Shown piece after piece: positions 46,528-54,622 of a stretch of 64,000 nucleotides of DNA. Each line of letters begins with the position of its first letter. The first letter of the stretch is position 1. The stretch comes from an uncultured Myxococcales bacterium (GTDB taxonomy: Bacteria > Myxococcota_A > UBA9042 > CAIXZC01): NCBI GenBank assembly GCA_903895725.1, contig CAITUV010000012.1, positions 1 through 64,000 on the forward strand. The letters are read 5' to 3'. The notes under the pieces were generated by a model. That model made no database searches and was not told the origin of the DNA. It saw nothing but the letters and a program-made list of their open reading frames with translations. The translations under genes were made by a program, and so were the position numbers.

Positions 46528-48147
46528 ATGGACCGGCATGATGAAGTATTGTGTTTGGACGAACGGGGAGGGATTGCACTGGAACGCTGGGGAATCAAAA
46601 CAATCGACGGGGCGCTCAAGGGGTTGGAGGAAGGCCGCAAGTACTTCGTCCATGGAGACTCCCAGTTCGACCTGCTGGCGATGGTGGTGACGTTCCTGGC
46701 GACCGGACTGCGCTTCAAGCAGCGGGTGGCCCTGCTCACCTCGGAGCCGCCAGCCAACATCGAGCAGGTAGCCCGTTTCCTTGGGTCGGACATCGAACGG
46801 GAGGTCCGAAAGGACCAGTTCGTGATCCTGCACTGCAAGCCCTTCTTCGGAGAGAAGCTGGTACAGCTTGGCGGTGCACGCCGCCTGACCCAGGAGATGC
46901 GATTCCTCCTCGGCTCTCCACTGCCGCAACGGATCGGAGTGTTCCCCGTGGGCAGCCTGCTGTCGCAATCCACGCCGGAGCAGCTCATGCAGTCGACCCG
47001 CATGGTATGCGAGGCGCTGGAGACGATTCCTGCGACCGTGATGGCGGGCGAGGTAGGCAAGTCCACCGGGGGTGAGGAGCTCTACGTCGTCGCTGAGATG
47101 CGGCGACGCTTCGACGGCACCTTCCGCGCCGGGACCGGTCCGGACGGCACTCGTCAGCTCGTCCTCGAGAAAGACTGGGTAGAGCGGGAGCGCGGCCTTC
47201 GCTGGGTCTACTTCATTCAGCGGAGTCAGGGAGTCCAGGCTGTCGAATCGGAAGAAGAAGAAAAGAAGGCACCGGCCTCGGCTGCGGAGGCAAGGAGCCT
47301 TCTGCTCGTTTCGGACGACGAGGCCGAGGTGGGCCGGCTCAAGCAGGAAATGGAGCCGTTGTTCACCCTGTCCGTGGCCCGCGGCGAGACCGAGGCGATG
47401 ACCCACGTGCTGGGGCCCTCTTGCGCCCTGGTCCTGGTCTCGCTCCAGAACTTCGAACGCGGCATGGCATTCTGCAGGTACATGCGCAGCCAGCGAATCC
47501 ACCTGCCGATCGTGCTCATCGGCAGCCAGCGGCGACGAGCGGCCGAGCGGGCGGCCATCCTGCTCCAGGGAGTGGACGACTTCGTGGTGCGCCCCTATTC
47601 GGCCATCGAGCTGATGTCGAGGATCTCGAGCATCCTGCGGCGCACCTCCCTCGGGTTCCCCCTGGAGGAGATTGCCGAGTACATCGGCGTGCAGAAACGG
47701 CTCTACCAGAGGCTCAAGCGACTCAAGAAGCTCGATCCGGAGACCGGGCTCGCAACGTATCAGTTCTTCGTCTCCGCCCTCGAGCACGAGCTGTTCAAGG
47801 CCAAGATGGCCGGCTACCCGTGCTCGTTGGTCGCGCTCAAGGCAGCCGGTGGGGAGGAGGCCTTCGAGGCCACCCGGGACCTTCTCAAGCAGCAGCTCCG
47901 CTCGGAGGACCTGGTTACCCTGCTCCCCAATGACTCGTTCCTCCTGTTCCTGGGACAAGGTGGAAGTGAAGAGGCAAGGCAGTTCGTGGCGCGCCTTGCG
48001 GAAGTGGCTCGCATCACCATTCGGGAGTACGTCACCAGCCTGCAGTACGGCGTGGCATCCTACCCCCGGGACGGTTCCGATGCCGAGAGCCTCATCCAGG
48101 TGACCACGGCCAAACTGCAGGATGAACCGGAGCATGGCAAACTGTAG
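46528..48147 (+). CDS. KaiC-like/degenerate REC/degenerate GGDEF regulator
   Basis: 539 residues. Residues about 25-200 resemble a KaiC/RecA-type fold (KYFVHGDSQFDLLAMVVTFL, then RVALLTSEPPANIEQVARFLG) without a full Walker A. Residues about 250-375 are a REC-like domain with the acidic pair DDE, but the phospho-Asp position is Ser (ALVLVSLQNF) and the conserved Lys is Arg (FVVRPY). Residues about 405-535 are GGDEF-like: DPETGLATYQFF, then LRSEDLVTLLPNDSFLLFL, with PNDSF in place of GGDEF but RxxD (RSED) of the I-site kept. So it probably binds c-di-GMP without making it. Its end overlaps the PgaA-like gene by 26 bp. I infer control of the exopolysaccharide locus. Confidence 0.8.
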   Translation: MDRHDEVLCLDERGGIALERWGIKTIDGALKGLEEGRKYFVHGDSQFDLLAMVVTFLATGLRFKQRVALLTSEPPANIEQVARFLGSDIEREVRKDQFVILHCKPFFGEKLVQLGGARRLTQEMRFLLGSPLPQRIGVFPVGSLLSQSTPEQLMQSTRMVCEALETIPATVMAGEVGKSTGGEELYVVAEMRRRFDGTFRAGTGPDGTRQLVLEKDWVERERGLRWVYFIQRSQGVQAVESEEEEKKAPASAAEARSLLLVSDDEAEVGRLKQEMEPLFTLSVARGETEAMTHVLGPSCALVLVSLQNFERGMAFCRYMRSQRIHLPIVLIGSQRRRAAERAAILLQGVDDFVVRPYSAIELMSRISSILRRTSLGFPLEEIAEYIGVQKRLYQRLKRLKKLDPETGLATYQFFVSALEHELFKAKMAGYPCSLVALKAAGGEEAFEATRDLLKQQLRSEDLVTLLPNDSFLLFLGQGGSEEARQFVARLAEVARITIREYVTSLQYGVASYPRDGSDAESLIQVTTAKLQDEPEHGKL

Positions 48148-49864
48148 GGGCGTACCCGCAGGTTTTTTTTTTGTAAGTGCCTGGCTCTGGCTGGCAGCCC
48201 CGGGTAGCCCTGTCCTGGCCCAGACCCCGACCGATCCGCACCCCGAGCTCGACGCCGCGACCCTCTGGCAGCAGGCCAACGTTGCCATGGAGGCCGGGGA
48301 CTACGAGCTGGCCATCGAGCTTTGCCAGTCGGTTGCCGCCAAGGAGCCGGACAACGCAGATCCTATCATCGCCATGGGCCGGGTGTACTCCTGGCAGGCC
48401 CGCTATCCCGAGAGCCTCGCACAATACGACCGCTACCTGGAAATGCGCCCCAATGATCTCGATGCCCGCGTGGAGCGGGCCCGGGTGCTGGGGTGGAAGG
48501 GAGACCACGCAGCCGGAGAGGCGGCAGCGCGGGACGTCCTGGCCATCGAGCCCGAAAACGTCGATGCCAATCTCCTGCTTGCGTCTTTGCTCGAATGGCA
48601 GGGGCGCCCGCAGGAAGCCGCTGAGGTGTACGCCTGGATCGCCCGCATCGATCCCGCATCAGCGCCTCCGCCCGGGGGGGCTGAGCCAGGGGCCGGGGAG
48701 CCAGGGACCGGAGAGCCAGGGACCGGAGAGCCAGGGACCGGGGAGCCGGGGACCGGGGAGCCGGGGACCGGGGAGCCGGGGACCGGGGAGCCAGGGACCG
48801 GGGAGCCGGGGACCGGGGAGCCGGGGACATGGCCTGCCCGCACGGACGAACCGGGAACGGGGGAACCTGCGACCGGTCAGGGAACGGGCAGCGAGCCTGC
48901 AGCCGATCGTCCCGACGTTGCCTCTCTGATGGGCCGGGCCAGTTACACCGGAGACATCAATGGATTCGCACGGGTGTACGGCCGGGTCGGTCCCAGCTTC
49001 GGATTGCCCGGTACGTCGGCATCGCTGGGGGCTTTTGCCGCGGCGCAGATGCTGAAAGACGGTGGAGAGCCTGCGATCGGAGGGTATGGCGGCGGTCTGA
49101 ACGCCACCTGGGCTGTGGATCCCAAGGTCGAGCTGCAGGCCGAAGCCTCGGCCCTCTACTACCCCCATGGCGGGGGGGTGCTGGACTGGGGGGCCCTGCT
49201 GGGTGTGAGCTGGTTCCAATCGGCCTACTGGTCGCTCGGCCTGACTCTGGACACACTGCTGTGGGGGGCTGCCGGCCAGTCGGCGGCTGCGCAGCTTTCC
49301 GAGGTCCGGGCCTGGAGGGGCAACCTCTGGTCCTGGGTCGAATACAAGCGTTTCAATCTGTGGGGACAGTTTGCGGCTGCCGCTCTGACCGGGCCGGGCC
49401 ATCCGGCCAGTGCCATGTTCAACTTCAGCCTGCAGCCGATGTTCCGAGTCCTGGGGCAGGATCCTCGCTTCCTGGTGGGATACAAGCTTTGGGGGGTCAA
49501 CTACTCCTCGCCTGCGCCGGAGGAGAGCGGCTATTGGTCCCCGGCCCTCTACATGTCGCACCAGCTTGCGCTGCGGCTGGAAGGGGATGTGCTGAAGCCG
49601 GGAGGCATCTGGTACGTTGACGCGGGTGGCGGGTTCGGACACGAGTGGCGCCGTCCGCTCCAGGGCGAAGACGGAACGACGCAGCCGGGGGCGTGGGTGC
49701 TCTTTCCGGTGGTTTCGGGCGGTGCCGGAATCCGGGCTCCCATTACGGACCGGTTTGATTTCCGACTGGGTGGTTGGTCGACCTTCTCCAGCAGGACGTC
49801 GGAGGGACGGTTGTCCCGGTACGCGCTCTGGGAAGTGGAGACCGAGCTGACGTGGCGGTGGTGA
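48122..49864 (+). CDS. PgaA-like outer-membrane protein (TPR plus beta-barrel)
   Basis: 580 residues. The signal peptide (about 13-34) contains a Phe-Phe-Phe run encoded by a T10 tract. Residues about 44-165 hold three or four TPR repeats (LWQQANVAMEAGDYELAIEL, ARVLGWKGDHAAGEAAARDV). Residues about 185-240 are tandem Gly-Glu-Pro-Gly-Thr repeats. The C-terminal 320 residues alternate as beta strands and end WRW, as an outer-membrane barrel. TPR plus barrel is the PgaA layout used to export poly-N-acetylglucosamine. The next genes (synthase, small subunit, deacetylase) support this. The exact start (48122 or the ATG at 48134) is not certain. Confidence 0.8.
   Translation: MNRSMANCRGVPAGFFFVSAWLWLAAPGSPVLAQTPTDPHPELDAATLWQQANVAMEAGDYELAIELCQSVAAKEPDNADPIIAMGRVYSWQARYPESLAQYDRYLEMRPNDLDARVERARVLGWKGDHAAGEAAARDVLAIEPENVDANLLLASLLEWQGRPQEAAEVYAWIARIDPASAPPPGGAEPGAGEPGTGEPGTGEPGTGEPGTGEPGTGEPGTGEPGTGEPGTGEPGTWPARTDEPGTGEPATGQGTGSEPAADRPDVASLMGRASYTGDINGFARVYGRVGPSFGLPGTSASLGAFAAAQMLKDGGEPAIGGYGGGLNATWAVDPKVELQAEASALYYPHGGGVLDWGALLGVSWFQSAYWSLGLTLDTLLWGAAGQSAAAQLSEVRAWRGNLWSWVEYKRFNLWGQFAAAALTGPGHPASAMFNFSLQPMFRVLGQDPRFLVGYKLWGVNYSSPAPEESGYWSPALYMSHQLALRLEGDVLKPGGIWYVDAGGGFGHEWRRPLQGEDGTTQPGAWVLFPVVSGGAGIRAPITDRFDFRLGGWSTFSSRTSEGRLSRYALWEVETELTWRW
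48163..48172 (+). repeat. T10 homopolymer in the PgaA-like signal peptide
   Basis: Ten consecutive T encode the Phe codons of the signal peptide, in a very GC-rich context. A one-base slip would shift frame and stop export of the barrel, which is a typical phase-variable switch. A weak upstream stem (GGG and CCC around 48146-48157) makes an attenuator a second possibility. Confidence 0.6.
48682..48831 (+). repeat. 15-bp coding minisatellite (Gly-Glu-Pro-Gly-Thr)
   Basis: Ten tandem copies of a 15-bp unit (GAGCCGGGGACCGGG and close variants) form the linker between the TPR and barrel domains. Loss or gain of a unit keeps frame and only changes linker length. Confidence 0.9.
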
Positions 49865-49872
49865 CAGGGGCG

Positions 49873-51198
49873 ATGGGTTCGAACAAGAAATATTACCCGC
49901 TGGCGTTCCTGGCGGTGGTCCTGTTCACTCTCGTGTCGGCGATCTTTGTCCACGCCGTGACCGAAGTGCGTGGGTACTACTTCGGACAGAGAAGCCTCTT
50001 CATCACGCTGTCGATCAGCATGCTGATCTTCTTCCTCTTCCTGCTCGTGCTGCGGTATCTGTTCCTGCTCTGGTTCTCGTTCATGCAGCAGATCGAGTTC
50101 CTTCGGCACAAGGACGAAGGGGGGTACTCTCCGCTCGTTTCGGTCCTCATGCCTGCGTACAACGAGGGCAAGGTCATCGAGACCGCCCTGATGTCTCTGC
50201 TCGCCCAGGAGTATCCGTTCTTCGAGGTCATCGTCATCGACGATGGCAGCTCGGACGATACCTTCGCGGCGGCAAGCCGGCTGGCCGGAGACTATGGCAA
50301 TGCCCGGGTCCGAGTCGTTCGACAGCCGAACCGTGGCAAGGCAGCTGCCCTCAACCTGGGGATCTCCGTTGCCCGGGGAGAGCTTGTGCTGTGCATGGAT
50401 GCCGATTCCCAGCTCGTGCCGCAGGCCATTCAGTCCATGGTGCAGCACTTCCTCGAGAAGGATGTGGCCGCCGTGGCGGGAAACGTGAAGGTGAAGAACC
50501 GGCGTTCCATGTGGGCCAAGCTGCAGGCCCTCGAGTATATCGAGGGGCTCAACATGGCCCGCCAGGCGCAGGGCTTCTTCCGGTCGGTCAATATCATCCC
50601 CGGGCCTGTAGGGATGTTCCGGCGGCAGATTCTCCTGTCCGTGGGCGGCTACGAGAGCGACACCTTTGCCGAAGACGCGGACCTGACCCTCAAGCTCGTG
50701 AACTACGGGTACGGAATCCGGTATGAGCCCCGTGCCATTGCCTACACCGAGGCTCCCACCAAGCTGCTCGACCTGATCAAGCAGCGCTACCGATGGACTC
50801 GAGGGATCCTCCAGTCCATGAAGAAGCGTCCGGAGATCTTCCTGCAGCCCTGGAAGGGATTCACGACGTTCATCATCCTCTGGTACATGATGTTCGAGGC
50901 GGTGCTCTGGCCTGCCATGAACATCTTTGCCAACGTGTTCCTGATCGGCATGAACCTGGCGTACGGAATGGTCGGGCTCCTGGTGTTCTGGTTCCTCCAG
51001 CTCACGCTCCTCGACGTGGTCGCCGCAATCCATTGCGTGGCGGTGGAGGAGGAGGACCTCTGGCTGATTCCCTACGCGGTGGTGTATCGCGTGTTCTTCG
51101 TTCTTATCATTGACGTTTGCAAGGTCCTGGCCACGGTCGAGGAGGTGCTGGGCTTCCGGATGACCTGGGGGAAACTGACACGCTACGGAACCGGGTGA
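49873..51198 (+). CDS. PgaC-like processive glycosyltransferase (GT2)
   Basis: 441 residues from the ATG at 49873; GTG at 49861 overlapping the previous stop is an alternative start. Two N-terminal membrane helices (about 7-29 and 40-68) precede the GT2 domain with SVLMPAYNE, VIDDGSSDD, CMDADSQL, FAEDADLTL and IKQRYRWTRG (QxxRW), followed by three C-terminal helices. The catalytic Asp of the TED motif is present as AED. This is the layout of beta-1,6-GlcNAc synthase PgaC and related cellulose/hyaluronan-type synthases that polymerise and translocate sugar across the inner membrane. It lies between the PgaA-like and small membrane genes. Confidence 0.92.
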   Translation: MGSNKKYYPLAFLAVVLFTLVSAIFVHAVTEVRGYYFGQRSLFITLSISMLIFFLFLLVLRYLFLLWFSFMQQIEFLRHKDEGGYSPLVSVLMPAYNEGKVIETALMSLLAQEYPFFEVIVIDDGSSDDTFAAASRLAGDYGNARVRVVRQPNRGKAAALNLGISVARGELVLCMDADSQLVPQAIQSMVQHFLEKDVAAVAGNVKVKNRRSMWAKLQALEYIEGLNMARQAQGFFRSVNIIPGPVGMFRRQILLSVGGYESDTFAEDADLTLKLVNYGYGIRYEPRAIAYTEAPTKLLDLIKQRYRWTRGILQSMKKRPEIFLQPWKGFTTFIILWYMMFEAVLWPAMNIFANVFLIGMNLAYGMVGLLVFWFLQLTLLDVVAAIHCVAVEEEDLWLIPYAVVYRVFFVLIIDVCKVLATVEEVLGFRMTWGKLTRYGTG

Positions 51199-51202
51199 GA
51201 CG

Positions 51203-51427
51203 ATGCAGGAATTCATCGACCTACTCTCCAAAGTGATTTTCTTCACGATCATCGCCACCATCGTGCTGGCCGTGGTGACGTATGCCGCCTACAAGGTCCG
51301 CAACGCCCGCCGCGGCCCGGGAACGGTCCGCCCCGCCCCCATCGTGGGCGACGACGGCTCGTTCCTGGAGCCCGTGCTGTTCGAGAAGTACGTTCCGGAG
51401 GGGCGGGAGACACGGGAGGAGCAATGA
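51203..51427 (+). CDS. Small membrane protein, possible PgaD-like synthase subunit
   Basis: 74 residues. One hydrophobic helix (about 8-30, LLSKVIFFTIIATIVLAVVTYAAY) is followed by a basic then acidic tail. It sits four bases after the synthase stop, and its own stop overlaps the deacetylase ATG (ATGA). PgaD is a short membrane protein needed with PgaC for c-di-GMP-dependent activity; this gene has the position but is shorter and I see no clear sequence match, so the role is inferred from context. Confidence 0.6.
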   Translation: MQEFIDLLSKVIFFTIIATIVLAVVTYAAYKVRNARRGPGTVRPAPIVGDDGSFLEPVLFEKYVPEGRETREEQ

Positions 51428-53163
51428 TGCGCACCCCCCTGGCATTGCTGCTTCTGCTTGGCCTGTCGATTCCACTGCCGGCCGCAGCGCAAGCCGCTCG
51501 GGAGACCGATGTCGTCATCGTAAGCTCCCGGGCCAACCAGGTCCTGCACGAGCAGGCCTGGCGCGACTACCGGAAGGGAATCCGGGTTTGGAGTGACATC
51601 TGTGCCAAGGCCGGCCTCTCGTTCCGGATCGCGGGAGACTACGAGCTGGAGGCGGAGCCGGGCAAGGCCTCTGTGTACGTCCTGCACCACCTGGAGTACC
51701 TCACCCCGGCGCAGGCTGCCAACGTGGAGCGGCTTCGAACGCAGGGCACGGGCCTGATTCTCGTCGGCCGTACGGGAAGTGTGGACAACGAGGGCAAACC
51801 GCTGGTCGATGCCGAAGGCAAGGCCCTCCCCTCCCTGGCGGATCGCCTGTTCGAGCTTGCCGAGTTCAGCGACTTCCTCCCCGAGCAGGGAGCGTACTTC
51901 GTCTCCCGCGCGGGCAATCCCTTTTCACTCGGCAACGACCCGGGGTTCCGATTCGAATTCGATACGGCATGGCCCAACGAAGCGGCCGCGACCCCTTATG
52001 CAGCCGCCTACGGCGTGGACTGGGACCTGCAGCCTTTCCCGGCCCCGGTCCGGGAGAAGAATGGAGTCCTGGCCATGCGGGAGCTCGATTCCGCACGGTT
52101 GGCCTGGATGGGTGTGGGTCCCGACGCGATCCTGGAAGAAGACAGGCTGCGGGATGCCATCGTCGATTCCTCCGCCGCGCTCCTGCGCTGGGTGGCCCGC
52201 AAGCCGGTGGCCTCCGTCTGCCACTGGAAGGGATGCCTGCAATCGGCTGCCGTCGTGACTGCGGATGTCGAGGACAAGTTCGAGACCGGCGAAGCCATCG
52301 CACTCACCTGCCGCAAGGAAGGTGTGCGCGGCTCCTTCTTCGTGGTCGGCCGCCTGGCACCCGAGTACCCCGAAGTGGTGACGGCTCTGGCCCAGAATGG
52401 CGAGATCGGAACCCACAGCATGAAGCACGAGTCGTTCGAAGGGGTACCGTATGAAGAGCAACTGGCCGAGATGAGCGAGGCCCGGATCAGCCTCCAGCGG
52501 ATCGGTATCTCGGAGGTGCACGGGTTCCGCCCGCCCATGGAGCGCTACGATGAGGCCACGGTCCGGTCGGTGGCCGCAGCCGGCCTGGAGTTCATCTTCG
52601 GGAACCTCCAGTACGACCGCGCTTACCCCGTCGAGGTCCACGTCAATGGCACCGACGTCTGGCAGTTCGCCCGCATCGTGGCCGACGACTACAACCTGGT
52701 CGTGGAGCGGGGCGTCACCGACGTCATGAAGTTCCGCGAGGAGTACATGAAAGAGTTCGACCGCATGCACGAGATGGGCGGTCTGTTCCCCTTCGCATTC
52801 CACACCAACTACCTGGCGCTCGAGGATTCCATCGATGCCATGCGCACGATGATCAAGGCGCTCAAGCAGGATTCGGTCTGGCTCACGACGTTTGGCGACA
52901 TCGTCTCCTGGGTTCAGGCCCGGCAGAAGATCACGGTGTCCGCCACCCAGGAGGCCGCAACCACGCTCGTCACCGTGACGAACACCGGGGCGACCGATTT
53001 CAAGGAAGTGCCGATCCACCTGTTTGCGCCGACGACGAAGCCCGAGCTCAAACCCGTTGCCACGCCGGAGCGCGGGCTGTCGATCCGCCCGGCAGAACGG
53101 GGCGGATTCGTGCTCCTCGTCGACCTGCCCGCAGGGCAGACTCGCGTGATCAAGGTGCAGTAA
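51424..53163 (+). CDS. Secreted NodB-type polysaccharide deacetylase
   Basis: 579 residues, signal peptide ending near PAAAQA. Residues about 25-190 resemble a glutamine-amidotransferase-like Rossmann domain. Residues about 265-490 are a NodB deacetylase with AAVVTADVEDKF (catalytic Asp pair), GTHSMKHESF (His-x3-His metal ligands) and GFRPPMERYDE. The C-terminal 90 residues form an Ig-like beta domain. It deacetylates polysaccharide, as PgaB does for export of poly-GlcNAc, but the hydrolase domain of PgaB is absent; the next gene may supply it. The start overlaps the small membrane gene. Confidence 0.88.
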   Translation: MMRTPLALLLLLGLSIPLPAAAQAARETDVVIVSSRANQVLHEQAWRDYRKGIRVWSDICAKAGLSFRIAGDYELEAEPGKASVYVLHHLEYLTPAQAANVERLRTQGTGLILVGRTGSVDNEGKPLVDAEGKALPSLADRLFELAEFSDFLPEQGAYFVSRAGNPFSLGNDPGFRFEFDTAWPNEAAATPYAAAYGVDWDLQPFPAPVREKNGVLAMRELDSARLAWMGVGPDAILEEDRLRDAIVDSSAALLRWVARKPVASVCHWKGCLQSAAVVTADVEDKFETGEAIALTCRKEGVRGSFFVVGRLAPEYPEVVTALAQNGEIGTHSMKHESFEGVPYEEQLAEMSEARISLQRIGISEVHGFRPPMERYDEATVRSVAAAGLEFIFGNLQYDRAYPVEVHVNGTDVWQFARIVADDYNLVVERGVTDVMKFREEYMKEFDRMHEMGGLFPFAFHTNYLALEDSIDAMRTMIKALKQDSVWLTTFGDIVSWVQARQKITVSATQEAATTLVTVTNTGATDFKEVPIHLFAPTTKPELKPVATPERGLSIRPAERGGFVLLVDLPAGQTRVIKVQ

Positions 53164-53189
53164 TCCATCCACCGAGGAGGAATCCGGCT

Positions 53190-54356
53190 GTGCGTGCCCG
53201 CACGTTGGCAGTCTTTGCCGTTCTCGCATCGTGGGCCTGTTCGGCCTGTTGCCCCCCGGTCAACAGTCGGCCGGCCTCCTCAAGTACTGACCAATGCCTC
53301 ATCCGGGAGGGTTTCCAGCAGCTGCCGCGCCCCAAACTGGTGCAACGCCGCAGCATCTACAGGCCCGAGTTCCGCAGGATTCTGTCCGGCTGGCTCATGG
53401 GGGTCGGGGACCGCTACCTGCATGACTTCCCCGAGGTCGACGGGAATCGAAAGCCGTCGGTTGCCACCCACCAGTGGGTCCGGGAGAACGGGGCCCCGGT
53501 CAACGCTCAGGCCATCTGGCTGACCCGGGAGTGGAGTGACTCCTGGGGCATCGACCGGGGGGATCTGATCCGCATGTCCAAGGACGGGGTCGTGCCGGTG
53601 CTCGTGCTCTACTACTTCGGGGAGGACATCACTCCTCAGCAGGTGCTCGAGGAGCGCGATGCCTGGTACCTCTACCTGATGAAGGTCGCGGCGCTGGCGG
53701 CCATCGACAGCCCGGTGCTGGTCGTCCTGGAACCCGAGTTCAACGACGAGACGAACGATGCCCGCACGCTGATCGTGAACTGGCCCGGGTTCAATGAAGT
53801 GGTCATCGATGCCATCTACCTGCTGCGCAGCCTCGCCCCCAACCTCCTGGTGGGCATCTGTCCGGGCGATTTCGGGACGCAGGATCTCGAGCTGTCCATG
53901 GGAGAGATCGCTCAGTACTCCGACTTCGTGGCGTACCAGGAGATGCGGGCATCGACCCGCTCCAACGTGATCACGCATGAATTCGAAGACGTCACCGAAA
54001 ACGCTCTGGCCTACTCCTATCGTCTGCAGCAGCTGTTCGACAAGCCGATCCTCCTGGCCTACGTGGCGGTCTCCACCTACGATTCCAGCGGAGACTGGGC
54101 GCAGTTCCAGGCCGACGTGATCACGAACCTGTTCGACAACAACTTTGCCGAGCTCGCGGAGCACGGCGTGTTCGGCGCCATGTACTTCATGGCCTTCGAC
54201 GATCCGCGGCACACCGGATACTTCGGCGATGCTGAGCCCTATTTCGGACTGGCCGACGCGGACGGGAACACCAAGCCCGGGTGGGACGCGTTTGCCGAGG
54301 CGGTTCGACGGCACGAGAAAGTACTCTACGTGCCCGGCCAGAACCCCGTGCGCTGA
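53190..54356 (+). CDS. Glycosidase-like (TIM-barrel) lipoprotein
   Basis: 388 residues, GTG start with AGGAGG upstream. Short signal peptide with ACSACC near residue 20 (lipobox-like). The rest follows an (alpha/beta)8 pattern, with VLVVLEPEFND (a plausible acid/base Glu), SDFVAYQEM and FGAMYFMAFDDP near strand ends. It resembles GH26- or GH113-type endo-hydrolases, and I cannot fix the family. As the last gene of the exopolysaccharide run, it could trim or release the polymer, taking the place of the PgaB hydrolase domain. Confidence 0.72.
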   Translation: MRARTLAVFAVLASWACSACCPPVNSRPASSSTDQCLIREGFQQLPRPKLVQRRSIYRPEFRRILSGWLMGVGDRYLHDFPEVDGNRKPSVATHQWVRENGAPVNAQAIWLTREWSDSWGIDRGDLIRMSKDGVVPVLVLYYFGEDITPQQVLEERDAWYLYLMKVAALAAIDSPVLVVLEPEFNDETNDARTLIVNWPGFNEVVIDAIYLLRSLAPNLLVGICPGDFGTQDLELSMGEIAQYSDFVAYQEMRASTRSNVITHEFEDVTENALAYSYRLQQLFDKPILLAYVAVSTYDSSGDWAQFQADVITNLFDNNFAELAEHGVFGAMYFMAFDDPRHTGYFGDAEPYFGLADADGNTKPGWDAFAEAVRRHEKVLYVPGQNPVR

Positions 54357-54380
54357 GCCCGCTCGCCGTCTGTCATAGGG

Positions 54381-54619
54381 GAGTCGGGGTCGGATGCAAG
54401 GCGCGACCGAGCGGCCGAATGAGGCGCACCTTGGGGTGCGTCGCAGTGAGGCAGCGACAGGAGCTACGCAGCAGGCGACCCCACCACCCCATCCCGGCGG
54501 CCGAGTCGGGGTCGGATGCAAGGCGCGACCGAGCGGCCGAATGAGGCGCACCTTGGGGTGCGTCGCAGTGAGGCAGCGACAGGAGCTACGCAGCAGGCGA
54601 CCCCGAATCGGCCGCCGGG
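54381..54619. repeat. Two 102-bp structured direct repeats with a 22-bp inverted repeat
   Basis: Copies at 54381-54482 and 54503-54604 are identical by eye, separated by 20 bp. Each begins with GGGGTCG and ends with CGACCCC, so each can form a closing stem, and each contains the hairpin GCGCACC-TTGG-GGTGCGT. The second copy is further flanked by 22-bp arms at 54493-54514 and 54598-54619 that are complementary in 21 of 22 positions. The repeat sits between convergent genes and could act as a bidirectional terminator or a mobile repeat. Confidence 0.8.
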
Positions 54620-54622
54620 GAG

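Noticed and set aside
48682..48831. CRISPR-like array, also considered for 1-306 and 43681-43745
   Set aside because: Units are contiguous with no unique spacers, and no cas genes are present.
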